Counted from the stretch's first letter, positions 1-8,339 are shown. The stretch: DNA of 64,000 bases from CAG-873 sp910578365 (GCA_951635545.1 OX620685.1:682001-746000), one strand, 5' to 3'. The notes: generated by a model from the letters alone, not told the origin. Numbers and translations are program-made.

Positions 1-1
1 A

Positions 2-304
2 CGCTGGGCGTGCAATGATGCCGGAAAGGATATGATTGACCTCATATCGGTAGAACGTGCCATTTCTCTTGCCGAGTATTTCAAGGAATCAGCCGTAAAG
101 GTACAGACAATTCTAAAAGAGTTGTCGCTCACTGCCCAGCAGTTGGCCATCGTCACCGCATTGCCCCAAGAATTTGAGACAGGGGGAGGTATCGCCGTGG
201 CAATGGAGAACGGTATGGCAGAGCGCACCTTTATGGAATTTTTGAAGAATAACCTCGGAAAATTGTTTCAAAAGTCCTCGCATGGCAAATACATCAAACT
301 TTGA
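2..304 (+). CDS. C-terminal end of DUF3987-type primase/replication protein (partial)
   Basis: The reading frame is open from the left edge to the stop at 302-304, so only about the last 100 residues are present. The tail (RWACNDAGKDMIDL, then AISLAEYFKESAVKVQ) resembles the C-terminus of DUF3987 proteins, which in Bacteroidales mobile elements act as primase/helicase-like replication proteins. The catalytic part lies outside the window. It is followed by a DUF6371 and a DUF3408 gene on the same strand, the usual order in these elements. The family call rests on a short tail and is moderate. Confidence 0.6.
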   Translation, partial: RWACNDAGKDMIDLISVERAISLAEYFKESAVKVQTILKELSLTAQQLAIVTALPQEFETGGGIAVAMENGMAERTFMEFLKNNLGKLFQKSSHGKYIKL

Positions 305-392
305 CCCATGCAATATCCGCAGTTTCAGCAGTTTCAATCGCCAAACTGCGGAAACTGCAAGAACCGCACCATCTTAATCCCATAATTTGACA

Positions 393-1475
393 ATGAATAA
401 TCATCGATTCATTCTCCAGCCCTATAAAGGGGTCGGAAGCCGTCACTGTTGCCCCGCCTGTCACAAGAAACGTTGTTTTAGCCGGTATATTGACACCGAA
501 AAACAAATCTCGTTTCCCGACGATGTCGGCAGGTGTGACCATGAACAGAGTTGCGGTTACCATCTCACACCAAAGGAATACTTTGAGCGCAATCCGGAGG
601 CTAAGCCATTACACGGCGATTACACTACTCAGTCAGCATGGCGAGCCAAGCCGACCGAGCAGCAAAAGCCGACATCCTTCATCGCGTCAGAGACTGTTGC
701 ACAGACTCTGCACGGATATGAGAAGAACAATATCTATCTGTTCCTCCGCTCCAAGTTCGGAGCCGAGGAAACCCTACGACTGATGAAAGACTATCGTGTA
801 GGCACCTCAAAGCACTGGCCCGGATCATGCGTGTTCTGGCAGACCGATATCAACGGTAGTATTCGCACCGGAAAGGTGATGCTTTACGATGCCGAGACAG
901 GCAAGCGCGTGAAGGAGCCATTCAACCATGTAACATGGGTTCATTCGTTGCTCCGACTGCCTGACTTCAATCTGCGTCAGTGTTTCTTCGGTGAACATCT
1001 GTTGCCGATGAACAGAGGCAAGCCTGTCGCCATTGTCGAGAGCGAAAAGACTTCACTTGTGGGAGCATATTATCTGCCGGAATATGTATGGCTGGCAACA
1101 GGTGGTAAAAACGGATGCTTCAATACTGATGCACTCCATGTTCTCCGAGGCCGTCAGGTAATTCTGTATCCCGATATAGGCGCGACCGACCAGTGGCGGC
1201 AGAAGCTGAATTTGTTACGCAGTCTCGATATCGAGGCAAGTATCTTCAACTACCTTGAAGAAGTTGCCACTGATAACGAGCGAACAGCAGGACTTGACAT
1301 TGCAGACTATCTCCTGCAAATCGAACCCGACCAGGCAGTGCTGCAAACTATGATTAGAAAAAATCCGATGTTGCAGAAACTCATCGACGACTTGCAACTC
1401 ACCCTCGTGTCTGTTGAACGGTACACCCCGGATACTGATGCAATCAACAAAACCTCAACACCCTCAAAACAATGA
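393..1475 (+). CDS. DUF6371-type zinc-finger/toprim-like replication protein
   Basis: About 360 residues. The N-terminus carries a zinc-ribbon-like cluster (HCCPACHKKRC, then CDHEQSC), as in primase zinc-binding domains. The central part has toprim-like features: VAIVESEKT, and later LYPDIGATDQW as the acidic motif. This matches DUF6371 proteins of Bacteroidales mobilizable elements, thought to take part in element replication. The ATG at 393 is preferred over an in-frame TTG six bases upstream. The stop overlaps the next gene (ATGA), so the two are translationally coupled. The replication role is inferred from domain type and neighbours. Confidence 0.7.
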   Translation: MNNHRFILQPYKGVGSRHCCPACHKKRCFSRYIDTEKQISFPDDVGRCDHEQSCGYHLTPKEYFERNPEAKPLHGDYTTQSAWRAKPTEQQKPTSFIASETVAQTLHGYEKNNIYLFLRSKFGAEETLRLMKDYRVGTSKHWPGSCVFWQTDINGSIRTGKVMLYDAETGKRVKEPFNHVTWVHSLLRLPDFNLRQCFFGEHLLPMNRGKPVAIVESEKTSLVGAYYLPEYVWLATGGKNGCFNTDALHVLRGRQVILYPDIGATDQWRQKLNLLRSLDIEASIFNYLEEVATDNERTAGLDIADYLLQIEPDQAVLQTMIRKNPMLQKLIDDLQLTLVSVERYTPDTDAINKTSTPSKQ

Positions 1476-1969
1476 AAACCACAAAAACATCCACAACCAC
1501 TGCATCCAAGTCAACCAAGTTGACCGATGCACCCGAAATCCAAGTATCAACCTCTAACCCCCAAATTATTATGCAACCCGATAACTCTACCAACTCCAAT
1601 CCCGCAGTCAACAGCGACAACGCTGTTAACAGCACCACCACTGCCAACGCCGTTGCCAATGAAAATCTGTTTGGCAACGAGCATACTTCAACCGAGGCAA
1701 CAGCCATAACTGAGCCGCCGAAGCAACAGCGAATCGGCAAGCAACAGCGCAAATCGGACTTCGCCGAGTTCAAGGCAACCTATCTTGTGCCGTCAAAGCT
1801 GTCAAAGCGTCATCCGGTAAACATCGATGACAGCGTATGGGAGAAGCTTGAACGCATCGCCCGCATCCTCGGTGACCGCGACACTACTGTCGGCAGCTAC
1901 ATCAATGCCATCCTTGCCGAGCATCTCGACATCTACGGTGACGACATCGAAATCTGGCGCAAACTCTAA
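1472..1969 (+). CDS. DUF3408-family mobile element protein
   Basis: 165 residues in two parts. The first 80 or so are low-complexity and rich in Thr, Asn and Ser. The C-terminal half (from about residue 90, YLVPSKLSKRHPVNIDDSVW, to the end) matches the DUF3408 domain found beside mobilization genes in Bacteroides conjugative and mobilizable elements. The fold is probably a small ribbon-helix-helix-like DNA-binding domain. It starts inside the stop of the preceding gene. A role in plasmid-like maintenance or relaxosome assembly is family-based inference. Confidence 0.65.
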   Translation: MKTTKTSTTTASKSTKLTDAPEIQVSTSNPQIIMQPDNSTNSNPAVNSDNAVNSTTTANAVANENLFGNEHTSTEATAITEPPKQQRIGKQQRKSDFAEFKATYLVPSKLSKRHPVNIDDSVWEKLERIARILGDRDTTVGSYINAILAEHLDIYGDDIEIWRKL

Positions 1970-1979
1970 CGTATAACCC

Positions 1980-2137
1980 GACCGCAGGGAGCGGTTATCG
2001 TCAGCGCACAACTAAGAAACGATAGTGGATTAGTTGGGGATGCAAGGGTATGTTTCGGGAGGTAAAAAATTCCCCAGCCGAAACCCCTCGCATCCCGAAG
2101 GACGCTCTCTGTTCCCTGCGGTCACCATCCCCAATCC
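1980..2137 (+). other. Candidate origin of transfer (oriT), element 1
   Basis: The gap before the relaxosome genes holds nested inverted repeats. GACCGCAGGGA (1980-1990) pairs with 2113-2123, TTGGGGATG (2034-2042) with 2126-2134, GGGATGC (2037-2043) with GCATCCC (2090-2096), and GTTTCGG (2052-2058) with CCGAAAC (2078-2084). The motif GAAACCCCTCG (2080-2090) recurs beside the relaxase of element 2 at 36239. Inverted repeats just upstream of mobC/mobA are the usual site of oriT. No nick site can be assigned from sequence alone. Confidence 0.5.
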
Positions 2138-2142
2138 AACGA

Positions 2143-2529
2143 ATGAGAAAGTTCAATCAGGACGCTCCCGGTGTGAAACTCCGTGGGCGACCAAAGAAAG
2201 AATCCAGTGATAAGAGAGACCGAAAAGTCTCCGTGAATTTTACCGATGCGGAGGAGCGTGAGGTGAAAGCCAAAGCTGCGGCTGCCGGTGTCAGCATTGC
2301 CGAGCTGCTTAGAATTTGCGTCTTCCGGCTCTCCGTTGTCGGTCGCCTCACCGATTTTGAACGCGAGGCGATACGCGAACTGATGTATCAAGGCAAGAAT
2401 CTGAACGCTCAAGTCAAGGCGTGTCAGGCTAACGCATGGCCCTCGACAAAGCGAAAGGCAGAGGCCTGTCTCGATGGAATTTTAGCCACACTCGGCAAGT
2501 TGAAAACATCAAATTCCTCATTGTTATGA
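2143..2529 (+). CDS. MobC-like relaxosome accessory protein
   Basis: 128 residues from the ATG at 2143. A longer in-frame start at 2050 would run through the inverted repeats of the candidate oriT and is unlikely. After a basic N-terminus (GRPKKESSDKRDRKVSVNF), the sequence is ribbon-helix-helix-like, ending in a helical segment (EAIRELMYQGKNLNAQVKAC). This order is typical of MobC/BmgB-type proteins, which bind oriT and help the relaxase. The last bases overlap the relaxase start, so the pair is coupled. Confidence 0.75.
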   Translation: MRKFNQDAPGVKLRGRPKKESSDKRDRKVSVNFTDAEEREVKAKAAAAGVSIAELLRICVFRLSVVGRLTDFEREAIRELMYQGKNLNAQVKACQANAWPSTKRKAEACLDGILATLGKLKTSNSSLL

Positions 2530-3473
2530 TAGCAAAAATACTCGCAATAGGAGCCGCAGCCGATATTGTTGGCTACGTCATGCGTGAGTTTCACGACAAG
2601 GAGCAGTTCACCCCAGACACTTGGCGAGTGATAGATTCCGACGGGATTCTTGGCAATGACTACCGCAGAATTGTGGACAGTTTCGACATCGGAGCGAGTC
2701 TCAACAAGAGAATCAGCAAACCAATCGGACACATCGCCGTGAGTTTCGACAAGGCGGATTTGCCACGCCTAACAGATGATTTCATGGTGCAACTGGCAAA
2801 GGAATATATGGAACAAATGGACATCCGAGACACACAATATCTGATTGTGCGCCATCTCGAAACCGGCTCTCCGCACTTCCATATCGTCTATAATCGCGTC
2901 AATCTCCATGGTAAAGCCATCGACGAGAGCAACAATTTCGACAAAAGCCGTGATGCTACCAAAGCTATCAAACTGAAATACGGACTGACTTTTTCGCCTA
3001 AAAAGAAACTGTATGAAGACGCGATTGCCGAGATGAAGCCCAGGATTCAGGCGGCGATGTACCGCTGCAAATCTTGGGACGAGTTCCGTCGCCGCCTCGC
3101 TCCGGCAGGTATAACGGTCGAATTTTACAACGACCGCGACACAGGCAAACCGCAGGGCATACGCTTCTCAGACGGCGAATTTACCTTCAACGGTTCGAAA
3201 ATTGACCGTGCATTTTCCTACAGTCGACTTGACAAATTCTTTGCCCAAAACACCGGGATCAGAGAGGCACAGCCACAGCAACCGACTCCGATTTCAGTCA
3301 CCGCAAAGGTCAAGGAGTCCCCGATTGCGAATGTAGTCGAGAATGTAATCGAAACCGGATGTCAGGCTATTGGCGGGCTGTTCCAAGTCGGTCCCGGCTA
3401 TAATCCGGATGAAGATGAGTTTGAACGCAGAATGAAAAGAAAACCCAAAAAGAAGAAAGGAAGATCACTGTAA
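2526..3473 (+). CDS. Relaxase/mobilization nuclease, element 1
   Basis: 315 residues from the ATG at 2526, which overlaps the mobC stop; the longer frame from 2436 lies inside mobC and is rejected. The histidine motif VRHLETGSPHFHIVYNRV is the metal-binding HxH of MOB-type relaxases, which nick oriT and stay covalently bound to the DNA end. The N-terminus (MIAKILAIGAAADIVGYVMR) fits the Bacteroidales MobA/BmgA group. The C-terminus is highly basic. It is followed by a membrane protein in TAATG overlap. The catalytic Tyr was not assigned. Confidence 0.85.
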   Translation: MIAKILAIGAAADIVGYVMREFHDKEQFTPDTWRVIDSDGILGNDYRRIVDSFDIGASLNKRISKPIGHIAVSFDKADLPRLTDDFMVQLAKEYMEQMDIRDTQYLIVRHLETGSPHFHIVYNRVNLHGKAIDESNNFDKSRDATKAIKLKYGLTFSPKKKLYEDAIAEMKPRIQAAMYRCKSWDEFRRRLAPAGITVEFYNDRDTGKPQGIRFSDGEFTFNGSKIDRAFSYSRLDKFFAQNTGIREAQPQQPTPISVTAKVKESPIANVVENVIETGCQAIGGLFQVGPGYNPDEDEFERRMKRKPKKKKGRSL

Positions 3474-4264
3474 TGGCAGACATGTATTCCATCGTCAAGA
3501 AACAAGATGAGAAGATTGACGGCCTTCTCAAAATCGCGCAAGAGAACAAGGATTTACTTGTGGGGATTGATACCCGGCTGGTAGCAGCACCCGCTCCAGT
3601 GCAAACGCCAACGCCCGTATCAACTGCTCCACAAACGATTCAAGTCGAGCTGCCCAGTAATGTGGCCACCAACGAATCTGTAAAGACAACGGTGGAGGCG
3701 GCATTGAAGCAGCAAAAAAAGGACATCGCCCAAAAGCTCGACTTCTCGGATTTCTCGAAAGATTTGTCTGAGGCTTTTGTAACAATGTTCAAGGACGGGC
3801 TTGACCAGAATGTAAAGAACGCACTCCATGAAGGAATCAACCGCGAGTTCAGCCATCAGACCGAGGGCTTGAAGGACGCGGCGGAAAGACTCCGGGAAAG
3901 GATGTATAGCATCGTCAACGGTGCTGTATGGGCGGCAGTCCCCAAGTGGGCGTATGCCGTAGTCATAGCCATTCTCTGCATTGCCGTTGGGCTTGGCATC
4001 TGGTGCTATCATCTCAATCAGGAGAACGCCCATCTTCAGAAAGTCGAATGGCTCTATCGCTACGAGCGCGTAAGCTATGACGCGGAGGGGATCCGTAACA
4101 TGATGCTCAGGGAAGAAGCCATGATGGTCGGAGACAAACAGGAACAAGACAGCATCAAGACGATGGCTATTCAGCTTGAACGCCGCAAACGCGCCGACCG
4201 TACCCACGTCTATTTCCGTCCCTCCGACTCTTGGACTCCCGAATCCGGCAATCTCTTTTGGTAA
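3473..4264 (+). CDS. Mobilization-module membrane protein, element 1
   Basis: 263 residues. An N-terminal heptad-like helix (MYSIVKKQDEKIDGLLKIAQ) and a Pro/Thr-rich linker precede a helical segment and one clear membrane span near residues 160-180 (AYAVVIAILCIAVGLGIW). The distal part is charged. The same architecture, in the same place just after the relaxase genes, occurs in element 2 (37715) and element 3 (59929) with almost no sequence identity. It may tether the relaxosome to the membrane; this is inference, and no named family was recognised. Confidence 0.6.
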   Translation: MADMYSIVKKQDEKIDGLLKIAQENKDLLVGIDTRLVAAPAPVQTPTPVSTAPQTIQVELPSNVATNESVKTTVEAALKQQKKDIAQKLDFSDFSKDLSEAFVTMFKDGLDQNVKNALHEGINREFSHQTEGLKDAAERLRERMYSIVNGAVWAAVPKWAYAVVIAILCIAVGLGIWCYHLNQENAHLQKVEWLYRYERVSYDAEGIRNMMLREEAMMVGDKQEQDSIKTMAIQLERRKRADRTHVYFRPSDSWTPESGNLFW

Positions 4265-4290
4265 TTCACAAACTTCAATCTCAAATCACA

Positions 4291-4692
4291 ATGCAATCAC
4301 TTCAATTTTCAACCCGTAACGCCATCATGGACATTTACCTTGATGTGCGTGCCTATGTCGCCGATGTGTTCGGCGGCAACCCCGAAGACGTATCACTCGA
4401 CTGGAACGCAGTCGGTGCCTGTATCCACTATTTCGACAACCGCCGAAACATCCAGTTCCGTCTGTGGGAACGTTCCGAAGGCCACCTCGGAATCCCAGAC
4501 ATGACCCTCATCGTCATCAACATCAGCGTCCGAGGCATCAAGGAAACAGCCCGCTCTGAAATGACCGCCTTCGTCCACTGGCTTCAGCAGACCGCAAAGA
4601 TCAACGGCTTCCTCCACTTCGCCGACGAGAACCACGAACCCCTCACCACCGACCAAGTCCCCGGCTGCCGCATCGCCTGCTATCGCCTCTGA
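4291..4692 (+). CDS. Uncharacterised protein at end of mobilization operon
   Basis: 133 residues from the ATG at 4291; an in-frame upstream start would overlap the previous gene. The product is soluble, mixed alpha/beta, with a compact region around FDNRRNIQFRLWERSEGHLG. No domain was recognised. It is the last gene before a hairpin terminator at 4729 and is probably co-transcribed with the mobilization genes. Its base composition matches the backbone rather than the cargo. Confidence 0.55.
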   Translation: MQSLQFSTRNAIMDIYLDVRAYVADVFGGNPEDVSLDWNAVGACIHYFDNRRNIQFRLWERSEGHLGIPDMTLIVINISVRGIKETARSEMTAFVHWLQQTAKINGFLHFADENHEPLTTDQVPGCRIACYRL

Positions 4693-4728
4693 CCCTACAC
4701 TACTAACGCTCCCATAATCCCATGACCG

Positions 4729-4763
4729 ACACCCCGACAAGACCAACCCTCTTGCCGGGGTGT
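4729..4763 (+). terminator. Terminator hairpin after mobilization operon
   Basis: ACACCCCGACAAGA (4729-4742) pairs with TCTTGCCGGGGTGT (4750-4763) over 14 positions with one mismatch. It closes the mobilization operon and separates it from the RiPP locus. Confidence 0.65.
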
Positions 4764-4811
4764 CTTATATTGAGACCACTAAAATAAGACGTTCACATTT
4801 TCCATCAGATA

Positions 4812-4843
4812 TTTGCTAGTCAAAGAAATAATTTGTAACTTTG
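4812..4843 (+). promoter_or_regulatory. Promoter of the RiPP locus
   Basis: A -33 TTTG (4812-4815), 20 bp spacer and TAACTTTG (4836-4843) match the Bacteroidota housekeeping promoter. Transcription would begin about 25 bases before the precursor ATG. Confidence 0.65.
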
Positions 4844-4872
4844 TATACGTTTAACAATAAAATTTTTCGTTT

Positions 4873-4986
4873 ATGAACTACGACAAACCCACTGTTCTTG
4901 TCAAGAGCTTCTTCCAAATGGCAGATTGCTCAAAGAAACCCTGCGGAAGGCCCTCCTGTTCGACAAAGCCTTCCGGTAAGCATTAA
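4873..4986 (+). CDS. Candidate RiPP precursor peptide, Cys-rich core
   Basis: A 37-residue peptide. The first 18 residues (MNYDKPTVLVKSFFQMAD) look like a leader. The rest reads as short repeats CSKKP, CGRPS, CSTKP and SGKH, giving a CxxxxCxxxxC core rich in Lys, Ser and Pro. It is followed by an intrinsic terminator, a PqqD-like recognition protein and a SPASM radical SAM enzyme. This is the usual arrangement for radical-SAM-modified peptides, in which Cys thioethers are the commonest product. The coding call rests on context, a good promoter and repeat structure. The peptide matches no class known to me. Confidence 0.65.
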   Translation: MNYDKPTVLVKSFFQMADCSKKPCGRPSCSTKPSGKH

Positions 4987-5012
4987 TTACAAGTTCCAAC
5001 GATTAATGTCAT

Positions 5013-5041
5013 GCGGTAGCTAATTTTGCTGCCGCTTTTTA
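5013..5041 (+). terminator. Attenuator between precursor and maturase genes
   Basis: GCGGTAGC (5013-5020) pairs with GCTGCCGC (5028-5035) with one G-U pair and a 7-base loop, followed directly by a T tract. It lies between the precursor stop and the PqqD-like ATG. Partial termination here would give more precursor than enzyme. Confidence 0.75.
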
Positions 5042-5043
5042 TT

Positions 5044-5409
5044 ATGAATTATTGTACGTCACCCCACGTTATATTTAGAGATTACCCTAATTTCGGCTAT
5101 CTAACAGATAACCGAAATTTTGGTTATGATACAGCTATAAAAAGCAGTCGTAAGATTGGAGAACGTGTCATTTCTAAAGTAGGAAGTGTGTTTTACTCCA
5201 CGTTAACCAATCGTCCTCAGACTATCCGAGAAATAGCCGAAAAATTATCACATATATTCACCGATATACCTTTTCAAACTCTTGAAAATGACGCAAAAGA
5301 TTTTTTAAGCGAATTGTCTTCAGATGGCTTTGTTGTATGCTCAGATGATCCAGAAAACGACCATGTTGATGATTGGTTTTCTTATACGAATTTGCGAAAT
5401 TTCCCATAG
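5044..5409 (+). CDS. PqqD-like RiPP recognition protein
   Basis: 121 residues from the ATG at 5044. The part from about residue 40 (GERVISKVGSVFYSTLTNRPQTIREIAEKL, abridged here to its ends) has the strand-helix layout of PqqD winged-helix domains, which bind precursor leaders (RRE). It lies between the precursor and the radical SAM gene. The 3' end overlaps the next frame by 37 bases and contains the heptamer AAATTTC (5397-5403) in the X XXY YYZ register just before the stop. The protein may therefore be made both alone and fused to the radical SAM domain. The PqqD assignment is by pattern only. Confidence 0.6.
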   Translation: MNYCTSPHVIFRDYPNFGYLTDNRNFGYDTAIKSSRKIGERVISKVGSVFYSTLTNRPQTIREIAEKLSHIFTDIPFQTLENDAKDFLSELSSDGFVVCSDDPENDHVDDWFSYTNLRNFP

Positions 5410-6446
5410 AAAAAAACTCAATTAATGATAATACGGATCAATTTGACAGCAATTGGTTTACCAATAATCGTTTGACCCGACTTCATTTAAGTATTTCTAG
5501 TGCATGTAACGAGCATTGCATTCACTGCTATTTTCCTTGCCATACTAAAGGCGAAATAATGACTAAAGAATTGTTTGATGATATTCTCTCGCAATGTCGG
5601 AATTTGAATGTCTTAAACATAACAATGAGCGGAGGGGAACCAATGCTGAACCCTCATTTGAAATATTTTATACAAAAATGCCGAGAGGCTAATTTTTCAA
5701 TTAACATTCTTTCCAATCTAATATCTATTACAGACGACATCATCGAGGAATTCAAAAGGACTCCTCTTCTTAGCGTCCAAACCTCGCTTTACTCTTTAGA
5801 CGAGAGTATCCATGATTCAATTACTGGCGTAAAAGGCAGTTGCGCCCGAACTAAGAAGGCGATTGAGACCCTTTACAAGCTCAATATACCCATGCAGATA
5901 AATTGCCCAATAATGAAACAAAATAGGAACACATTTCGTGATGTTTTAAGTTGGGCTAAATCATACAATATTGAAGCCAGTAGCGACTATATGCTATTTG
6001 GATGTTTTGATGGTTCTCGTAAAAACCTGCATTGCAGATTAGATTTACCTGAAATTGAATCATTGATAAATGAACTGCAAACAAAAGATTCTAATCAGGT
6101 TAAAGCAGAATCTCCATCCCTGAAATCCATATGCCCAGTATGCTACAGTTCTTTATGTATATCTGCTTTGGGTAAGGTATATCCTTGTGAAGGTTGGCAA
6201 AGTTGTATATTAGGTAATATTAATAATCAATCAATTCGTGATATTTGGGAGAACTCATCTGATGTTTTAGCATTAAGGAGCTTAACTATACGTGATTTCC
6301 CTAAATGCCAAAACTGTGATTATAAAGAGTATTGCTCCATATGTCTTATTCGAAATGTCAATGAAAGCGAATATCTTGATTGTAAGGATGTCAATCCATA
6401 TTTCTGTGCCATTGCTAAGATTAAGCGACAAATAATCGGCAAATAA
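5373..6446 (+). CDS. SPASM-domain radical SAM peptide maturase
   Basis: About 357 residues if read from TTG 5373. CNEHCIHC is the CxxxCxxC motif that binds the 4Fe-4S/SAM cluster, and TMSGGEPMLNP is the GGE motif. The C-terminal third is a SPASM domain with many Cys (CPVCYSSLC, YPCEGW, CQNCDYKEYCSIC), which holds auxiliary Fe-S clusters. No ATG precedes the first Cys motif: the first in-frame ATG falls after it. Translation therefore starts at TTG 5373 or arises by -1 frameshift from the PqqD-like frame. The substrate is probably the 37-residue peptide at 4873. Confidence 0.85.
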   Translation: MVFLYEFAKFPIEKNSINDNTDQFDSNWFTNNRLTRLHLSISSACNEHCIHCYFPCHTKGEIMTKELFDDILSQCRNLNVLNITMSGGEPMLNPHLKYFIQKCREANFSINILSNLISITDDIIEEFKRTPLLSVQTSLYSLDESIHDSITGVKGSCARTKKAIETLYKLNIPMQINCPIMKQNRNTFRDVLSWAKSYNIEASSDYMLFGCFDGSRKNLHCRLDLPEIESLINELQTKDSNQVKAESPSLKSICPVCYSSLCISALGKVYPCEGWQSCILGNINNQSIRDIWENSSDVLALRSLTIRDFPKCQNCDYKEYCSICLIRNVNESEYLDCKDVNPYFCAIAKIKRQIIGK

Positions 6447-6511
6447 ATCAACATAAATCCCGCAAACCAACATTTAACAATCGTCTAATGAGTTATTTGT
6501 CTTTATAAAAT

Positions 6512-7027
6512 ATGGCAGATGTGATGACCCCGGAGCAGCGCAGCCGCTGCATGGCGGCTATAAAGGGAAAAGATACCAAACCCGAACTGATTGTGCGGAA
6601 GTATCTTTTCTCCCGAGGTCTGCGTTTCCGTGTTCAGGTAAGGAAGCTGTCGGGTAATCCTGATATTGTATTGCCGAAATACAAGACCGTCATTTTTGTC
6701 AATGGATGCTTCTGGCATGGGCACGAGGGTTGCAAGTATTTCCGGTTGCCAAAGTCCAATGTCGAGTTTTGGGAAGCGAAGATTGAGCGCAATGTTGCCC
6801 GCGATGTCCGTAACGAGGCCGAGCTGAAAGCCCTTGGATGGCGTGTCGTCCGAGTATGGGAGTGCGAAATCAAGACTGTAGCAGAGCGCAAGGAATATCT
6901 TAAACGACTGTATGACCGCATTGTCAATCTGGTTCAATTATACCCTAATGAGTCTGACACTGATGAAACATCCATAGCTGCTGAGCCTAAATCAGAGCAT
7001 ATTTATAGCAGAAACAACCATTCTTAA
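6512..7027 (+). CDS. vsr: Very short patch repair endonuclease (Vsr)
   Basis: 171 residues. MTPEQRSRCMAAIKGKDTKP, the PDIVLPKYKTVIFVNGCFWHGH core and the WRVVRVWECE segment are hallmarks of Vsr. The enzyme nicks next to T:G mismatches formed by deamination of 5-methylcytosine, so that they are repaired to C:G. The last 30 residues or so are an unusual polar tail. The gene lies just upstream of a cytosine-5 methyltransferase (7247), the usual pairing, but the two are separated by a leader with its own promoter and may be expressed separately. Confidence 0.92.
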   Translation: MADVMTPEQRSRCMAAIKGKDTKPELIVRKYLFSRGLRFRVQVRKLSGNPDIVLPKYKTVIFVNGCFWHGHEGCKYFRLPKSNVEFWEAKIERNVARDVRNEAELKALGWRVVRVWECEIKTVAERKEYLKRLYDRIVNLVQLYPNESDTDETSIAAEPKSEHIYSRNNHS

Positions 7028-7085
7028 CTTTGGTGTACCTTATTTTTGCCCATACCGCCAATTAACTTTGTCAACGATAGCCGAA

Positions 7086-7246
7086 GTCTCGAAAAAAAGT
7101 CGTAACTTTGCAATCTAAACTGCGCTTGCGCTGACAAAGGCCAATTATGTAAGAAACATTTCTTATACAACATATTAACGGAACTTCCGTGTAGTCGCAT
7201 AAAGGTTTGGTCGCCTGTCAGCCTACATGGAAGCTCTCTCTTTATT
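7086..7246 (+). ncRNA. Conserved restriction-system leader, copy A
   Basis: The segment starts with GTCTCGAAAA and a TAACTTTG promoter (7103-7110) and ends at the dcm ATG. The long stem is CTTCCGTGTAG (7184-7194) with CTACATGGAAG (7223-7233), broken by one G-U pair. The enclosed part carries the conserved TAGTCGC, TAAAGG and TTGGTC blocks seen also in copies B (38491) and C (60611). A short alternative hairpin, CGGA-act-TCCG (7180-7190), uses the same middle strand. The 5' part (including TGTAAGAAA with TTTCTTATACA) differs in sequence from B and C. It probably acts as a 5' leader controlling the restriction operon. Confidence 0.7.
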
Positions 7247-8338
7247 ATGCCTAAGAAAGGATTTACATTTATAGACTTATTTGCTGGCATCGGTGGCTTT
7301 CACCAAGCCATGCACTCTGTTGGCGGAACTTGTGTTTTTGCCAGTGAGTGGAACAAATATGCTCGCGCGTCTTACGAAGCAAATTATAAATCCGTTTCTC
7401 CCGAAATCTTTGAAAACGAAAATCAATTCTTTGCAGGTGACATAAACGAGGTTGCCCCCGCTTCAATTCCACCCTTTGATGTTTGTTGTGCTGGCTTTCC
7501 ATGTCAGCCATTTTCTATTGCTGGACATAGACTTGGTTTTGAAGACATACGGGGTACTCTGTTTTTCAATATTGCCAATATTGTAAAAGCCAAAATTGAT
7601 GCAGGAAACCCACCAAAGGTTCTTCTTCTTGAAAACGTCAAGGGCCTAAAGAATCACGAAAAGGGCGAAACCCTTAAAGTGATTTTAGCTACTTTGGAGG
7701 AATTGGGCTATAATTATAACATTGAAATTCTCAATGCTAAATATTTTGGGGTACCTCAAAATCGAGAGCGTCTATTTATCGTTGCGTGGCACAAAGACCT
7801 AATCAAAGCCGAATCTTTTCATTTCCCATACGGCATAGACTCCAAGGGCAATACAATTTTCAACAAAAACAAAGTCGCCGAATGTGCTCGACCAACAAGT
7901 GTTTCAGATATATTTGAGCCTAAATCTTCTCTTGATTCTTCTTTCACCATAAGTGATAGAATGTGGGCTGGTCATCAGGCTAGAAAAGAAAGGAATCGCC
8001 AAAACGGCAAAGGATTTGGCTATTCTCTATTCAAAGACGATAGTATTTATTGCAGCACGATATCAGCACGATATTGGAAAGACGGTAGCGAAATTCTCAT
8101 TGATCAATCAGATCTTGGGCTGAATCCACGCAGACTTACACCAGTTGAAGCCGGAAGGCTTCAAGGTTATAATATTGAGGGTGCGGGATGGGAAAACGAT
8201 ACACCCAATAAGCCAACCGAGCAAATGCCCTATAATATTGTGGTATCGAAAAAAGAAGCATACCAACAATTTGGCAATAGTGTCGCTGTTCCAGTTGTAA
8301 AAAGAATTGCACTTGAAATCACCAAACAATTATTATAA
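7247..8338 (+). CDS. DNA (cytosine-5) methyltransferase
   Basis: 363 residues with all main C5-methyltransferase motifs: I (FIDLFAGIGGF, about residues 8-18), IV (GFPCQPFS, catalytic Cys 86), VI (LLENVKG), VIII (QNRERLF), IX (RLTPVEAGRLQGY) and X (QFGNSVAVPVV). It transfers a methyl group from SAM to cytosine and protects host DNA from the downstream restriction proteins. It lies two bases before the McrB-like gene. The region between motifs VIII and IX (about 190-290), the target-recognition domain, gives no clue to the site. LlaJI-type systems usually carry two methyltransferases; only one is present here. Confidence 0.93.
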   Translation: MPKKGFTFIDLFAGIGGFHQAMHSVGGTCVFASEWNKYARASYEANYKSVSPEIFENENQFFAGDINEVAPASIPPFDVCCAGFPCQPFSIAGHRLGFEDIRGTLFFNIANIVKAKIDAGNPPKVLLLENVKGLKNHEKGETLKVILATLEELGYNYNIEILNAKYFGVPQNRERLFIVAWHKDLIKAESFHFPYGIDSKGNTIFNKNKVAECARPTSVSDIFEPKSSLDSSFTISDRMWAGHQARKERNRQNGKGFGYSLFKDDSIYCSTISARYWKDGSEILIDQSDLGLNPRRLTPVEAGRLQGYNIEGAGWENDTPNKPTEQMPYNIVVSKKEAYQQFGNSVAVPVVKRIALEITKQLL

Positions 8339-8339
8339 T

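Noticed and set aside
7086..7246. Leader considered as a SAM-II or other known SAM riboswitch
   Set aside because: The conserved blocks and the long closing stem do not match the SAM riboswitch layouts I know; SAM sensing is left only as a hypothesis.
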